Shown here in pieces: positions 9,301-15,927 of a stretch of DNA of 47,799 nucleotides. A program made the position numbers and the translations under genes. The notes under the pieces are model-generated. The model was not told the origin of the DNA, made no database searches, and was given only the letters and a program-made list of their open reading frames with translations. Within the stretch, counting starts at the first letter, position 1. Each line of letters opens with the position of its first letter. Origin of the DNA: DASSWG01 sp035705295 (lineage in GTDB: Bacteria; Bacteroidota; Bacteroidia; Flavobacteriales; Flavobacteriaceae); contig DASSWG010000143.1 in NCBI GenBank assembly GCA_035705295.1, forward strand, positions 1 to 47,799. The letters are read 5' to 3'.

Positions 9301-9685
9301 CCAAACGCTGTTGACCAACGACGATTCCACTATCATTGATTTCAGTGTGGATGAAAATATGTCCGCAAGTCTGGCGGAAGACCGGTTTTCTTTTGTGTTT
9401 GACGTAAACGGTTTTTCGGTGGAAAAGCAAGCGGAAAATATATTCGTTGTTTATCCGAACCCTTCCAAAAACGGGAATTTCTTTATTTCCGCTTCGGGAA
9501 TGGCGGGCGAAAACGTGCAGATTTCGATGCACAATTTGCTGGGCCAAGAAGTATACAAAACAGATGGTGAAGTGGGCGGCGATCAACAAATTGAAATAAA
9601 AACCCCGCAATTGAACACCGGCATTTATGTGGTGAAAATGACTTGCCAAGGGGAAACCTTCACCAAGAAGTTGATCTTACAATAA
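6368..9685 (+). CDS. T9SS type A sorting domain-containing protein
   Basis: This 1105-residue secreted protein has a signal peptide at residues 1-25. A jelly-roll-like segment follows (FEGSGWSF to DYGFFDNVVLSG, about 28-188), then an Ig-like segment ending SGSVAPQP (about 190-305) and a second jelly-roll-like part (about 310-535). A long region without a recognised catalytic motif follows. The C-terminal 80 residues carry the type A sorting signature: VVYPNPSKNGNFFI, then LLGQEVYKT, then GIYVVKMTCQGETFTKKLILQ. Export via Sec and then the type IX system to the cell surface or medium is expected. The first half looks more A+T-rich than the second. Function is unknown; adhesion is a guess from the domain types. 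A small PID-CTERM-like gene follows after 18 bases. Confidence 0.9.
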   Translation: MKTQLRTLYLACIIFLSFPMVVLGQATIASQSFEGSGWSFTPNPITYSIVDDIWAQTPSGQEGLTATDGANFWFMQDLDNPNGGVSGQHTLTFASQNVSSYTNVTLSFDWNVFEWDNGDDINYEVFIDGISQGNVLLVNGGSDFSDSGTTTINIPDGSTSVYIILKAEQDGEADYGFFDNVVLSGTLATATFISVAPSSLNNLDYFTGSGPSVSQSFTVSAQNLTPATGNLTLTAPINFEISIDDTTFSNSFMVPYTGGTLANTLIYVRLKSGLANNTYSGNVDISGGGAPNATVSVSGSVAPQPVLGWQITTTDVPFKIDFETTVSNANNGAFNGSGFQPNPTIGQLDSNTWSATGLSDGDLPFGATGTTGDFAMGSETGNVGTGGIYAFNTGSSGTSLGILPGGSDFTPGSFTLRFQNQTGSTITELQLEYDVFVYNSEDRSSSFNFSHSSDNSTYTSIPSENIASPEIASTSPVWVVNNRNFNIIGISIPPGSFYYLRWTGDDVSGSGSRDQFALDNITMIANPTTTNYTYNNGWSPSDPSGIASSDDNLQITNGTASLIADTEVNNLTINLGATLNIEQVLTVNGTITNNGSLVFISDGNKLGQLAAMSSAVTIPGVTVQRYIPARRAFRFISPSVTTATSIHENWQEGAISSTDNPNPGFGTHISGSTTGLNGFDATITGNPSLFLFDNVAQTWGPIANTDVNVLDAGKAYRLFVRGDRSIDLTNNGTIPTNTTLRATGSLNTADNTNSSLSQTAGEFNFIGNPYRAIVNMNDVLANSTNLNTNQYYVWDPNLNARGGYVTVDLSNGTPVPAGSDANQYLQPGQAAFVTTATSASASILFEQTDKAPFQNPTAVFRGVQNTTEASIVLQLYEAQSFDNGGSVADGVLLKFDSNESNAVLLNDAAKLGNIDENLAVVNGPATYLSIENRALPVDGEVLQLFNSQYRHSNYTYKAELSGFSDKVTVYLKDNYLNSQTLLTNDDSTIIDFSVDENMSASLAEDRFSFVFDVNGFSVEKQAENIFVVYPNPSKNGNFFISASGMAGENVQISMHNLLGQEVYKTDGEVGGDQQIEIKTPQLNTGIYVVKMTCQGETFTKKLILQ

Positions 9686-9703
9686 TTCCTAAATCCTTAA
9701 CAA

Positions 9704-9928
9704 ATGCAAAAATCAATTTATAAAAAATTTTTGGTGATCGTAAGTCTATTGCTCGTTTTTGGTTTTCCTCAACAGGCAACTGCACAATTACCCCCAGCAT
9801 TTGAGGATTTTATGGATGACGATGGGTCAGGGCCGCCTCCCGGAGCACCAATCAACGGTTTTGTGGGCATCGCCTTGGCAGTGGGGGTTTATTTTGGTAT
9901 ACGCAAACTCCGTAACAAAAAGGAATAA
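9704..9928 (+). CDS. PID-CTERM-like small exported membrane protein
   Basis: This 74-residue protein has a signal peptide (MQKSIYKKFLVIVSLLLVFG, processing likely after QATAQ) and a short acidic and Pro/Gly-rich spacer (DDDGSGPPPGAP). The end, PINGFVGIALAVGVYFGIRK followed by basic residues, has the Pro-Ile-Asp/Asn, hydrophobic helix and basic tail layout of PID-CTERM sorting tags; here the usual Asp is Asn. Such proteins are typically tiny and of unknown role. It is probably co-transcribed with the upstream T9SS cargo gene and is followed by a strong terminator. Confidence 0.75.
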   Translation: MQKSIYKKFLVIVSLLLVFGFPQQATAQLPPAFEDFMDDDGSGPPPGAPINGFVGIALAVGVYFGIRKLRNKKE

Positions 9929-9947
9929 AGAACTTTTGAATTTCATA

Positions 9948-9999
9948 AAACCCCCAATAGTTTTCATCTTTAGTGATGAAAACTATTGGGGGTTTCTTT
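9948..9999 (+). terminator. very long intrinsic terminator
   Basis: A perfect 21-bp stem (9948-9968 with 9975-9995, core CCCCCAATAG/CTATTGGGGG) with a 6-nt loop is followed by CTTTT. It ends the T9SS cargo and PID-CTERM transcript and lies 48 bases before comEC. Confidence 0.9.
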
Positions 10000-10042
10000 T
10001 CCAAATCAATCTTTTGGAGCTTGATTGCAAACATCCAAATTT

Positions 10043-12091
10043 ATGAAACCACTCAATCTTCCCCTGATCAAATTCTCGCTGTGTTTTGTTTTGGGGATAT
10101 TGTTGGGTTTTTGGTTGCCGGTTTCCGTTCAGCAGATTTTCCCCGTCGCAGCGGGAATTTTTGTGTTGTTCCTACTCGTTTATTTCCGCACAAGAAACCA
10201 ACTTTGGCAAGGGGTTTCTTTTGGCTTGCTTGCATTTGCGTTGGTTGTGTCCTTAGGTATGCTTACGGCCGGAATGAGTTCGCCAAAAAACAACCCGGAA
10301 CATTATGTGCACAGTATTGGTTTGGAAAAAACTGCTTCCGAACCGGTATTGGTGGTGGGGAAAGTGGCAAAAACCTTGAACCCAAACCGGTATTCCGATA
10401 AATACATTTTGAAATTGCAACAACTCGGCAAACAAAAAGTAGAAGGGAAAATCTTGCTGAACCTTCGCAAAGATTCTGTCGCTAAGCCCATTTCCGTGGG
10501 CGACAAAGTATTTGCCATAGCGACTTTATTGCCCATCAACAAACCCCGAAATCCGCATCAGTTCGATTACAATGCGTACATGAAAACCCGTGGGGTTTTT
10601 CGACAAATTTTTGTTTCTTCGGAAGAAATCCGGGTCGTAAAAACCGGGCAACCTGGTCTTTTGGGTTATGCTGAAAATGTTCGGGACAAGATCGTGGAAT
10701 CCCTGCGCGAAAATGGTTTTTCGAAAACGCAAACCGCCATGATCCAAGCCTTGTTGCTTGGTCAAACCCAAGACATTACCGACAAAACCTATGACCAATA
10801 TGCCGCTGCGGGCGTGATCCATATTTTATCCGTTTCGGGTTTGCACGTGGGTTTCATTTTGGCCATGCTGAATTTTCTGCTGAAACCTTTGGAGTGGATA
10901 AGGTATGGGAAATACGCAAAAATTATTTTGCTGATCGTGCTGTTGTGGGGATTTGCGTTGCTGGCGGGATTTTCATCGCCCGTAGTGCGCTCTGTTGCTA
11001 TGTTTTCGTTTGTTGCCATCGGTTTGAACTGGCAACGAAAAACGAACCTCATCAACATACTTTTTATGTCGTTGTTCGTTATTTTGTTGGTAGCGCCACG
11101 GTTTGTATTCGACATAGGTTTTCAACTGAGCTATTTGGCCGTGTTTTCCATTGTGGTTTTCTATCCGAAAGTATTTGGTTTGTATCGCCCAAAAACCGTG
11201 GTGGACAAGTTTATTTGGGGCAGTTTTTGCCTGACTTTCGCTGCGCAGATCGGCGTTTTGCCATTGAGTTTGTTCTATTTTCATCAATTTCCGGGAATTT
11301 CCTTTTTTTCAAATTTGGTGGTTATTCCATATGTTGGGGTTTTGCTCGCCGCATGCATATTGGTGATTTTTTTGGCGGCGATCGGGTTGCTGCCCGAATT
11401 TTTGGTGAATTGGACCGGTGCCGGCATCGATTTGTTGAATGCTTTTGTGGCTTGGTGCGCGGCACAGGAACGTTTTTTGTTCCAAAACATCCATTTTTCA
11501 AGCTTGCAAATGCTCACATCCTATCTATTGATTTTCTGTTTGGTGTTGGCGATGTGGAAATTTTCTTTTCGAAAATTAACGGCTTGTTTAGTCGCTTGTT
11601 TATTATTGTTGGGAGCTTGCACCTACGAAAAAAAGCAGGCTGCACAATCAAATCTATTTTTGATTTTTCACAAAAACCGAAAAACCATGCTCGGTTTTAA
11701 ACACGGGAAACAATTAGTGGTGTGCCATAATCTGAAAACGGGAAATATTGAAGAAGAATATTCCGTGAAGAATTTTATGATCGGCGAAGCGGTTGACCGA
11801 ATTGCCTGCGACAGTTTGCAAAACATCTATCGGATAAAAAACAATTGGCTGCTGGTTGTGGACAGCACGGGCGTTTATCAACTTCCCGAATTGCGAAACA
11901 ACTTGGTGTTGTTGCGCAATTCACCAAAAATAAATTTGGATCGCCTCATTAAATTGTTAAAACCCGAACAAATCATTGCCGACGGCAGCAATTATCACAG
12001 TTTTGTCAATCGATGGCGAAAAACATGTGAGCGTAAAAAAATTCCATTCCATTACACCCGAACGGATGGGGCGTTTGTGGTGGAATATTAA
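10043..12091 (+). CDS. comEC: ComEC/Rec2 family competence protein
   Basis: This 682-residue inner-membrane protein is of the DNA-uptake channel family. The N-terminus has membrane helices and an OB-like region (DUF4131, about 25-190). The Competence domain has the signature HILSVSGLHVGFILAMLNFLL near residue 255 followed by many helices. The C-terminal 150 residues resemble the end of the metallo-beta-lactamase-like domain (IIADGSNYHSF, then FHYTRTDGAFVVEY), but no HxHxDH motif is present, so this domain looks inactive, as in many Bacteroidota. The ATG at 10043 is chosen over a TTG at 10025. The gene ends 20 bases from the convergent RAYT gene. Confidence 0.92.
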   Translation: MKPLNLPLIKFSLCFVLGILLGFWLPVSVQQIFPVAAGIFVLFLLVYFRTRNQLWQGVSFGLLAFALVVSLGMLTAGMSSPKNNPEHYVHSIGLEKTASEPVLVVGKVAKTLNPNRYSDKYILKLQQLGKQKVEGKILLNLRKDSVAKPISVGDKVFAIATLLPINKPRNPHQFDYNAYMKTRGVFRQIFVSSEEIRVVKTGQPGLLGYAENVRDKIVESLRENGFSKTQTAMIQALLLGQTQDITDKTYDQYAAAGVIHILSVSGLHVGFILAMLNFLLKPLEWIRYGKYAKIILLIVLLWGFALLAGFSSPVVRSVAMFSFVAIGLNWQRKTNLINILFMSLFVILLVAPRFVFDIGFQLSYLAVFSIVVFYPKVFGLYRPKTVVDKFIWGSFCLTFAAQIGVLPLSLFYFHQFPGISFFSNLVVIPYVGVLLAACILVIFLAAIGLLPEFLVNWTGAGIDLLNAFVAWCAAQERFLFQNIHFSSLQMLTSYLLIFCLVLAMWKFSFRKLTACLVACLLLLGACTYEKKQAAQSNLFLIFHKNRKTMLGFKHGKQLVVCHNLKTGNIEEEYSVKNFMIGEAVDRIACDSLQNIYRIKNNWLLVVDSTGVYQLPELRNNLVLLRNSPKINLDRLIKLLKPEQIIADGSNYHSFVNRWRKTCERKKIPFHYTRTDGAFVVEY

Positions 12092-12110
12092 TGGGTGACC
12101 GATTGTATAT

Positions 12111-12821
12111 TCAATTAAACATATCCGTATCCCAATTCGCGGGATTGTTGATAATATAATTTTTTATTTTATGGTAGGATTTGTCATTTCGAATAATATG
12201 ATCGTGATAATTTGCCTGCCATAACGGGTTTTGTCTATTGTATTTTTCAATTGTCAATCCGTTATCATCGATAAAATCATCAATTTTGGTAATGGTCCGC
12301 GATTTGAACCCGCCAATAAATGATGATATGGATTTTGGTTTGCGCACCGGAATATATTTTTGTGATGAACCCGAATTTTGGGAATTTTCGGTTTGGTTTT
12401 GGGAATGTTGGGGATCATTTTGGGAATGTTTTTGGGAATATTGGGGATCATTTTGGGAATGTTTTTGGGAATGTAGAGACATACGGCCGTATGTCTCTAC
12501 GGAATCATCCACGGAATCATCCACGGCGTTGTCATTTTCCGGGATTTCCCGATTTCGCAATACAACAATGGCGTGCAAATGATTTGGCATCAATATAAAT
12601 TCATCCAAAAACAATTCTTGTCTGATTTCAAATGATTTGTACCATTGGTCAAAAACGATTTTGCCAAAATCGGAAAAAATCATTTTTTTATTTTTGATGT
12701 TACCAAAAATATATTTTCGGCCATAGGCCACAATGGTGACATAATAATATCCATTCCGTGAATAATCCCAACCGGACAACCGATGGGAATCTGTTCGGTA
12801 TTTGCCCCTGAATTTTTTCAC
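12111..12821 (-). CDS. REP-associated tyrosine transposase (RAYT, IS200-like Y1 family)
   Basis: This 236-residue protein matches the Transposase_17/RAYT style of single-copy HUH nucleases. The N-terminus has DSHRLSGWDYSRNGYYYVTI. The HUH pair is His81 and His83 in LMPNHLHAIVVL. The C-terminal part has NPLWQANYHDHIIRN followed by YHKIKNYIINNPANWD, with candidate catalytic tyrosines at 205 and 222. RAYTs cut single-stranded palindromic REP hairpins. No flanking IS ends were found, as expected for domesticated RAYTs. Between the two conserved halves (about residues 95-155) lies a low-complexity insert made of tandem repeats, and a perfect 28-nt palindrome is translated as residues 108-117 (VETYGRMSLH). 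The gene is convergent with comEC. Confidence 0.9.
   Translation of the reverse strand: MKKFRGKYRTDSHRLSGWDYSRNGYYYVTIVAYGRKYIFGNIKNKKMIFSDFGKIVFDQWYKSFEIRQELFLDEFILMPNHLHAIVVLRNREIPENDNAVDDSVDDSVETYGRMSLHSQKHSQNDPQYSQKHSQNDPQHSQNQTENSQNSGSSQKYIPVRKPKSISSFIGGFKSRTITKIDDFIDDNGLTIEKYNRQNPLWQANYHDHIIRNDKSYHKIKNYIINNPANWDTDMFN
12405..12470 (-). repeat. 33-bp tandem repeat inside the RAYT gene
   Basis: Two adjacent 33-bp units differing at one base encode SQKHSQNDPQY and SQKHSQNDPQH (residues 118-128 and 129-139). A partial third unit follows. A 12-bp tandem duplication (DDSVDDSV) lies on the other side of the palindrome at about 12502-12525. The units sit in frame in the linker between the two catalytic halves. 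Confidence 0.85.
12473..12500. repeat. perfect 28-nt palindrome (REP-like) inside the RAYT gene
   Basis: The 14-nt arms GTAGAGACATACGG and CCGTATGTCTCTAC are perfectly complementary with no spacer. On the minus strand it is translated in frame within the transposase. Because of the symmetry the plus strand can also encode ETYGRMSL. It resembles the G+C-rich palindromes dispersed in Bacteroidota genomes; no second copy was seen in this window. Confidence 0.85.
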
Positions 12822-12861
12822 AGATTTGAATTTTGATAAAATCGAAACCCAATGGCATCGA

Positions 12862-13404
12862 TCAATTCTTGAACGTTCCTTTAAAATTTTGTTGATATTC
12901 TTTCCAATCTTCGTTGGTGGTCACTTCTTTATAATCGTCGCTGGCGATCATTTTTAGGTAAATTTCCAATTGTTCGGCGGTTTTGTAGCCAACGATGGGG
13001 GAGATCACATCCGACTTTTCATCGAAAAAAACCATGGTGGGGTATCCGGTAATTTTCAACGCGTGGGCAAATAAATGTTGACTGTTCCTACCCCTGCGGT
13101 CCGGATTGTAATTGGGGTTGGTGTAGGTGAAATCTTGATAGGTGATTTCTTCCGTTCCTTCGGCATTGAATTTCACCGCATAAAAATGCTTGTTCACGAA
13201 CTTGACCACGTCTTTGTGCTGCAAGGTGTTTCGATCCAACAATTTGCATGGGCCGCACCAATCGGTGTAAACGTCCATAAAAATTTTCTTCGGGTTTTCT
13301 TTTTGTGCCGCCAAGGCTTCGTTCATGCTCATCCAGTTGATTTTTTGAGCAGAAACCCCAATCGAGAATAAAACCAAGGATGTAAAAATGATCAATTTCT
13401 TCAT
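12862..13404 (-). CDS. secreted thioredoxin-like protein
   Basis: This 180-residue protein has a signal peptide (MKKLIIFTSLVLFSIGVSAQ) and a thioredoxin fold. The active-site motif is WCGPC with Cys50 and Cys53 in DVYTDWCGPCK, and the cis-Pro loop is GYPTMVFF. It resembles periplasmic thioredoxin_7/DUF255-like proteins that reduce or isomerise disulfides in the Bacteroidota periplasm. The ATG at 13404 is chosen because it starts a good signal peptide; the longer frame to 13500 runs into intergenic repeat DNA. A C-terminal extension (TTNEDWKEYQQNF) follows the fold. The partner protein is unknown. Confidence 0.88.
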   Translation of the reverse strand: MKKLIIFTSLVLFSIGVSAQKINWMSMNEALAAQKENPKKIFMDVYTDWCGPCKLLDRNTLQHKDVVKFVNKHFYAVKFNAEGTEEITYQDFTYTNPNYNPDRRGRNSQHLFAHALKITGYPTMVFFDEKSDVISPIVGYKTAEQLEIYLKMIASDDYKEVTTNEDWKEYQQNFKGTFKN

Positions 13405-13450
13405 AATATGTTTATTTAAAACAAATCGAAATACAAAAACCGTTCCTAAA

Positions 13451-13515
13451 AATTCCAAATTACAAGCACCAAACCCGCCTGCCGGATGGGCAGGTTCCAA
13501 GCACCAAATTCCAAA
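13451..13515. repeat. intergenic repeat cluster with CCTGCC/GGCAGG hairpin
   Basis: A hairpin CCTGCC-GGATG-GGCAGG at 13478-13494 is flanked on both sides by near-direct copies of AAGCACCAAAtTTCCAAA-like text (13451-13473 and 13495-13515). A related CCTGCC/GGCAGG hairpin is at 39463-39483. It is in the leader of the thioredoxin-like gene. Confidence 0.7.
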
Positions 13516-13529
13516 AAAACTTTTGGTAG

Positions 13530-13853
13530 TTAATTTTCTAATTCCACAGGAATCGCATTATAGAACGAATAGCCACCCACTTCTTCAATATTGACATCCA
13601 TTATATCATAGGTGTCGATCCCGACAAGGTTGACATCGATTTCATCGTCAATCAACCGAACGCTGATCGTTCCGTCCTCGTTCAAAGGAACCAGACCATA
13701 ATTTTCGGGTTTCAAATTTTCGTTTTCAATCGGGTTGCCCGCATAAGCTTTTGGGAAAACATCCAATTGTTTAATTGTCAATGTTACCAAGCAAATGGCA
13801 ATTATCGTCAAGACTGTTTTTGTGTATTGGTCATTTTTGATTGTTCTTTCCAT
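13530..13853 (-). CDS. small exported or membrane-anchored protein, function unknown
   Basis: This 107-residue protein begins MERTIKNDQYTKTVLTIIAI, giving one hydrophobic segment (about 13-28) after a polar start. The rest is an acidic beta-rich domain with ISVRLIDDEIDVNLVGID and ending GYSFYNAIPVELEN. It could be an uncleaved signal anchor or a secreted protein. The ATG at 13853 is chosen over the longer frame to 13943, which reads through repeat DNA. It lies downstream of the POT transporter on the same strand. No family is recognised with certainty. Confidence 0.65.
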   Translation of the reverse strand: MERTIKNDQYTKTVLTIIAICLVTLTIKQLDVFPKAYAGNPIENENLKPENYGLVPLNEDGTISVRLIDDEIDVNLVGIDTYDIMDVNIEEVGGYSFYNAIPVELEN

Positions 13854-13920
13854 GATTATTTGTTTTTTTAAAGAGGATGTTTTCAACGAAAAGCGACTTG
13901 GCGAAAGAACGACTTCATGA

Positions 13921-13948
13921 CTACCAACTGCTGAGACTGCCAACTAAA
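13921..13948. repeat. ACTGCC-type intergenic repeat abutting a stop codon
   Basis: This short sequence of the form ACCAACTG..GAGACTGCC.ACTAAA ends at the base next to the stop codon of the POT gene. A close relative is at 45522-45556, next to the arsR stop. It matches a repeat style frequent at Bacteroidota gene ends. Confidence 0.6.
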
Positions 13949-15727
13949 TTACCGTACCCCATGCATCAATTTCTTCATCAACGGGTTCAGCAAAATCACG
14001 AGCACGCCCGCTGCTCCGGGAATAATAAAAAACATCAAGAAAAAGGTGGAAAGCGAATAATTTTCGGTCACTTTATCGATCATTCCACCGGTGGTTCCCG
14101 CCAATTTGTTTCCTATTGCAATGGCGATGTACCACACCCCGAACATCATGGCGATCATTCTTCCGGGAACCAATTTACTAACATAGGATAAGCCAACGGG
14201 CGATAGACAAAGTTCGCCCATGGTATGGAAAAAATAAGCAAACACCAACCAAATAATACTGACGGCAGCGAATTCGGCGCCTTGTGGAATTCCAGAGGAA
14301 CCCCAGGCAAGGAACAAAAAGCCAACGCCCAACAAAATGAGGCCCAATCCATATTTTACGGCAGCGCTCGGATTGTATTTGCTCTCCCACCATTTCGAGA
14401 AAACCGGGGCGAAGACAATAATGAACAAAGAGTTGAGAATGCTGAACCACGAAGCGGGCACTTCCGGGCTATCGGCGTTGAATTGTTGGTACAACATCAC
14501 AATCACCAAGCCCCAAATAATCACAAAACTGGTCCCCAAAAAGATATTTGATAAGGCGTATTTTCCAAAGGTTTGCCTAAACAAACGGAACAAAACATAG
14601 GTGATGATCGCCAATGGAACAATGGTGATCACCGTATTTGCCACACGAAAAACATTGGCCCAAATTCCTTCCAAGGTTCGGTCGGTGTAATCACTGGCAA
14701 AAATGGTCATCGAACCACCGGCCTGTTCAAAAGCGGCCCAAAAGAAGATGGTGAAAAAGGCAAAAATGGCCACAGCAATCATTTTGTTGCGCAAAATAGT
14801 TGCGTAGCGTACCAATCTGGAAATCACCAAAACCAAAAATAGAAACAGCGCCAATAGAATCATAAAGGTTGCTCCACTTAGCGGCCCTGCGGTAAAATCA
14901 AATAGTATTGTCCCAGCAATTTTCGATACCGGATCGTTGATGATCCAGACAATACCAATTAGCGCGCTCAAAACGGTAAGAATAATGTCAAAAACGGTAA
15001 AAGGGTTCCGCTTTTGTTCATCTTTGGTCAAAGTCGGATCAGAATCCATCACTTCTTCGGTAGGGTCATTTATTTCTTTTTCAGGTTTTTTACCCACTTC
15101 CCCGAAGATATTTTGGGCAAAATAGAACTGCAGCATTCCAAAAAACATAAAAACGCCCGCCAAGCCAAAGCCCCAGCTCCAGCCCCACATTTCACCGAGG
15201 TAGCCGCACAACAAAATCCCCAAGAAAGCTCCGGCGTTCACGCCCATATAAAAAATGGTATATGCGCCATCTTTTTTTTCCGGATGTTTTTCGTACAAAT
15301 GTGAAATAATGGAAGTGATGTTGGGTTTGAAAAACCCATTTCCGAGGATCAAAAAGAACAAACCAATATAAAGGCTAATTTGAAATTCTCCTTCCAAAGC
15401 CATGGCTGCGTGTCCCAGCGTCATAATTGCCGCCCCCAAAACCACCGCGTTTCGGTAGCCCATAAACTTGTCGGCAATATAACCTCCAAGAATTGGGGTC
15501 AAATAAACCAAAGAAGTATAGGTTCCATAAAGTGCCAAAGCATGTTCGCGCGGCCAGCCCCAACCTTCGTCCAAAAGGGAAGCGGTTAGAAAAAGCACCA
15601 AAAGCGCACGCATTCCGTAATAGGAAAAACGTTCCCACATTTCGGTGAAAAACAGGACAAAAAGCCCTGCGGGATGCCCCATTACGTTGGACTTAAAAAA
15701 ACTTTCGGTGTCTGCTGTGGATGCCAT
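13949..15727 (-). CDS. POT family proton-dependent oligopeptide transporter
   Basis: This 592-residue major-facilitator protein has the POT/PTR2 signature ExxERFxYYG in FTEMWERFSYYGMRALLVLF near residues 28-47 and GVNAGAFLGILLCGYLGE in the first half. A second conserved region FFWAAFEQAGGSMTIFA is near the middle. It should import di- and tripeptides with protons across the inner membrane, with 14 predicted helices as in bacterial POTs. It lies downstream of another POT gene and a DPP-IV peptidase on the same strand, but 200 bases with a repeat separate it from its neighbour. The two POTs are clearly diverged, not a recent duplication. Confidence 0.95.
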   Translation of the reverse strand: MASTADTESFFKSNVMGHPAGLFVLFFTEMWERFSYYGMRALLVLFLTASLLDEGWGWPREHALALYGTYTSLVYLTPILGGYIADKFMGYRNAVVLGAAIMTLGHAAMALEGEFQISLYIGLFFLILGNGFFKPNITSIISHLYEKHPEKKDGAYTIFYMGVNAGAFLGILLCGYLGEMWGWSWGFGLAGVFMFFGMLQFYFAQNIFGEVGKKPEKEINDPTEEVMDSDPTLTKDEQKRNPFTVFDIILTVLSALIGIVWIINDPVSKIAGTILFDFTAGPLSGATFMILLALFLFLVLVISRLVRYATILRNKMIAVAIFAFFTIFFWAAFEQAGGSMTIFASDYTDRTLEGIWANVFRVANTVITIVPLAIITYVLFRLFRQTFGKYALSNIFLGTSFVIIWGLVIVMLYQQFNADSPEVPASWFSILNSLFIIVFAPVFSKWWESKYNPSAAVKYGLGLILLGVGFLFLAWGSSGIPQGAEFAAVSIIWLVFAYFFHTMGELCLSPVGLSYVSKLVPGRMIAMMFGVWYIAIAIGNKLAGTTGGMIDKVTENYSLSTFFLMFFIIPGAAGVLVILLNPLMKKLMHGVR

Positions 15728-15751
15728 AATTTTATGGTTAATTGGTTAAAA

Positions 15752-15826
15752 AATACAGATTACGCGGATTATCGTGGATTTCGTACTACGAATTTCGCGA
15801 ATTAAAACGAATTTTCACGGATTTAC
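15752..15826. repeat. intergenic CGAATTTCGCGAATT-type repeat
   Basis: Short A+T-rich units (ACAGATTACGCGGATT, TACGAATTTCGCGAATTAAA, ACGAATTTTCACGGATTT) follow each other in the leader of the downstream POT gene. The text resembles a well-known style of dispersed Bacteroidota intergenic repeat. The rest of this 200-base gap shows nothing else recognisable. Confidence 0.55.
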
Positions 15827-15927
15827 TTTTCGTTAATGAGATTCTGTCCGTTCCTATATTGCCGACAAACAGGCCCGAAAATCATCACAAATTACCCATC
15901 ACAGATAACTCAAAAACTCTGAACTCA

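Noticed and set aside
12405..12525. CRISPR-like array in the RAYT gene
   Set aside because: The units are directly adjacent with no spacers and encode in-frame peptide repeats.
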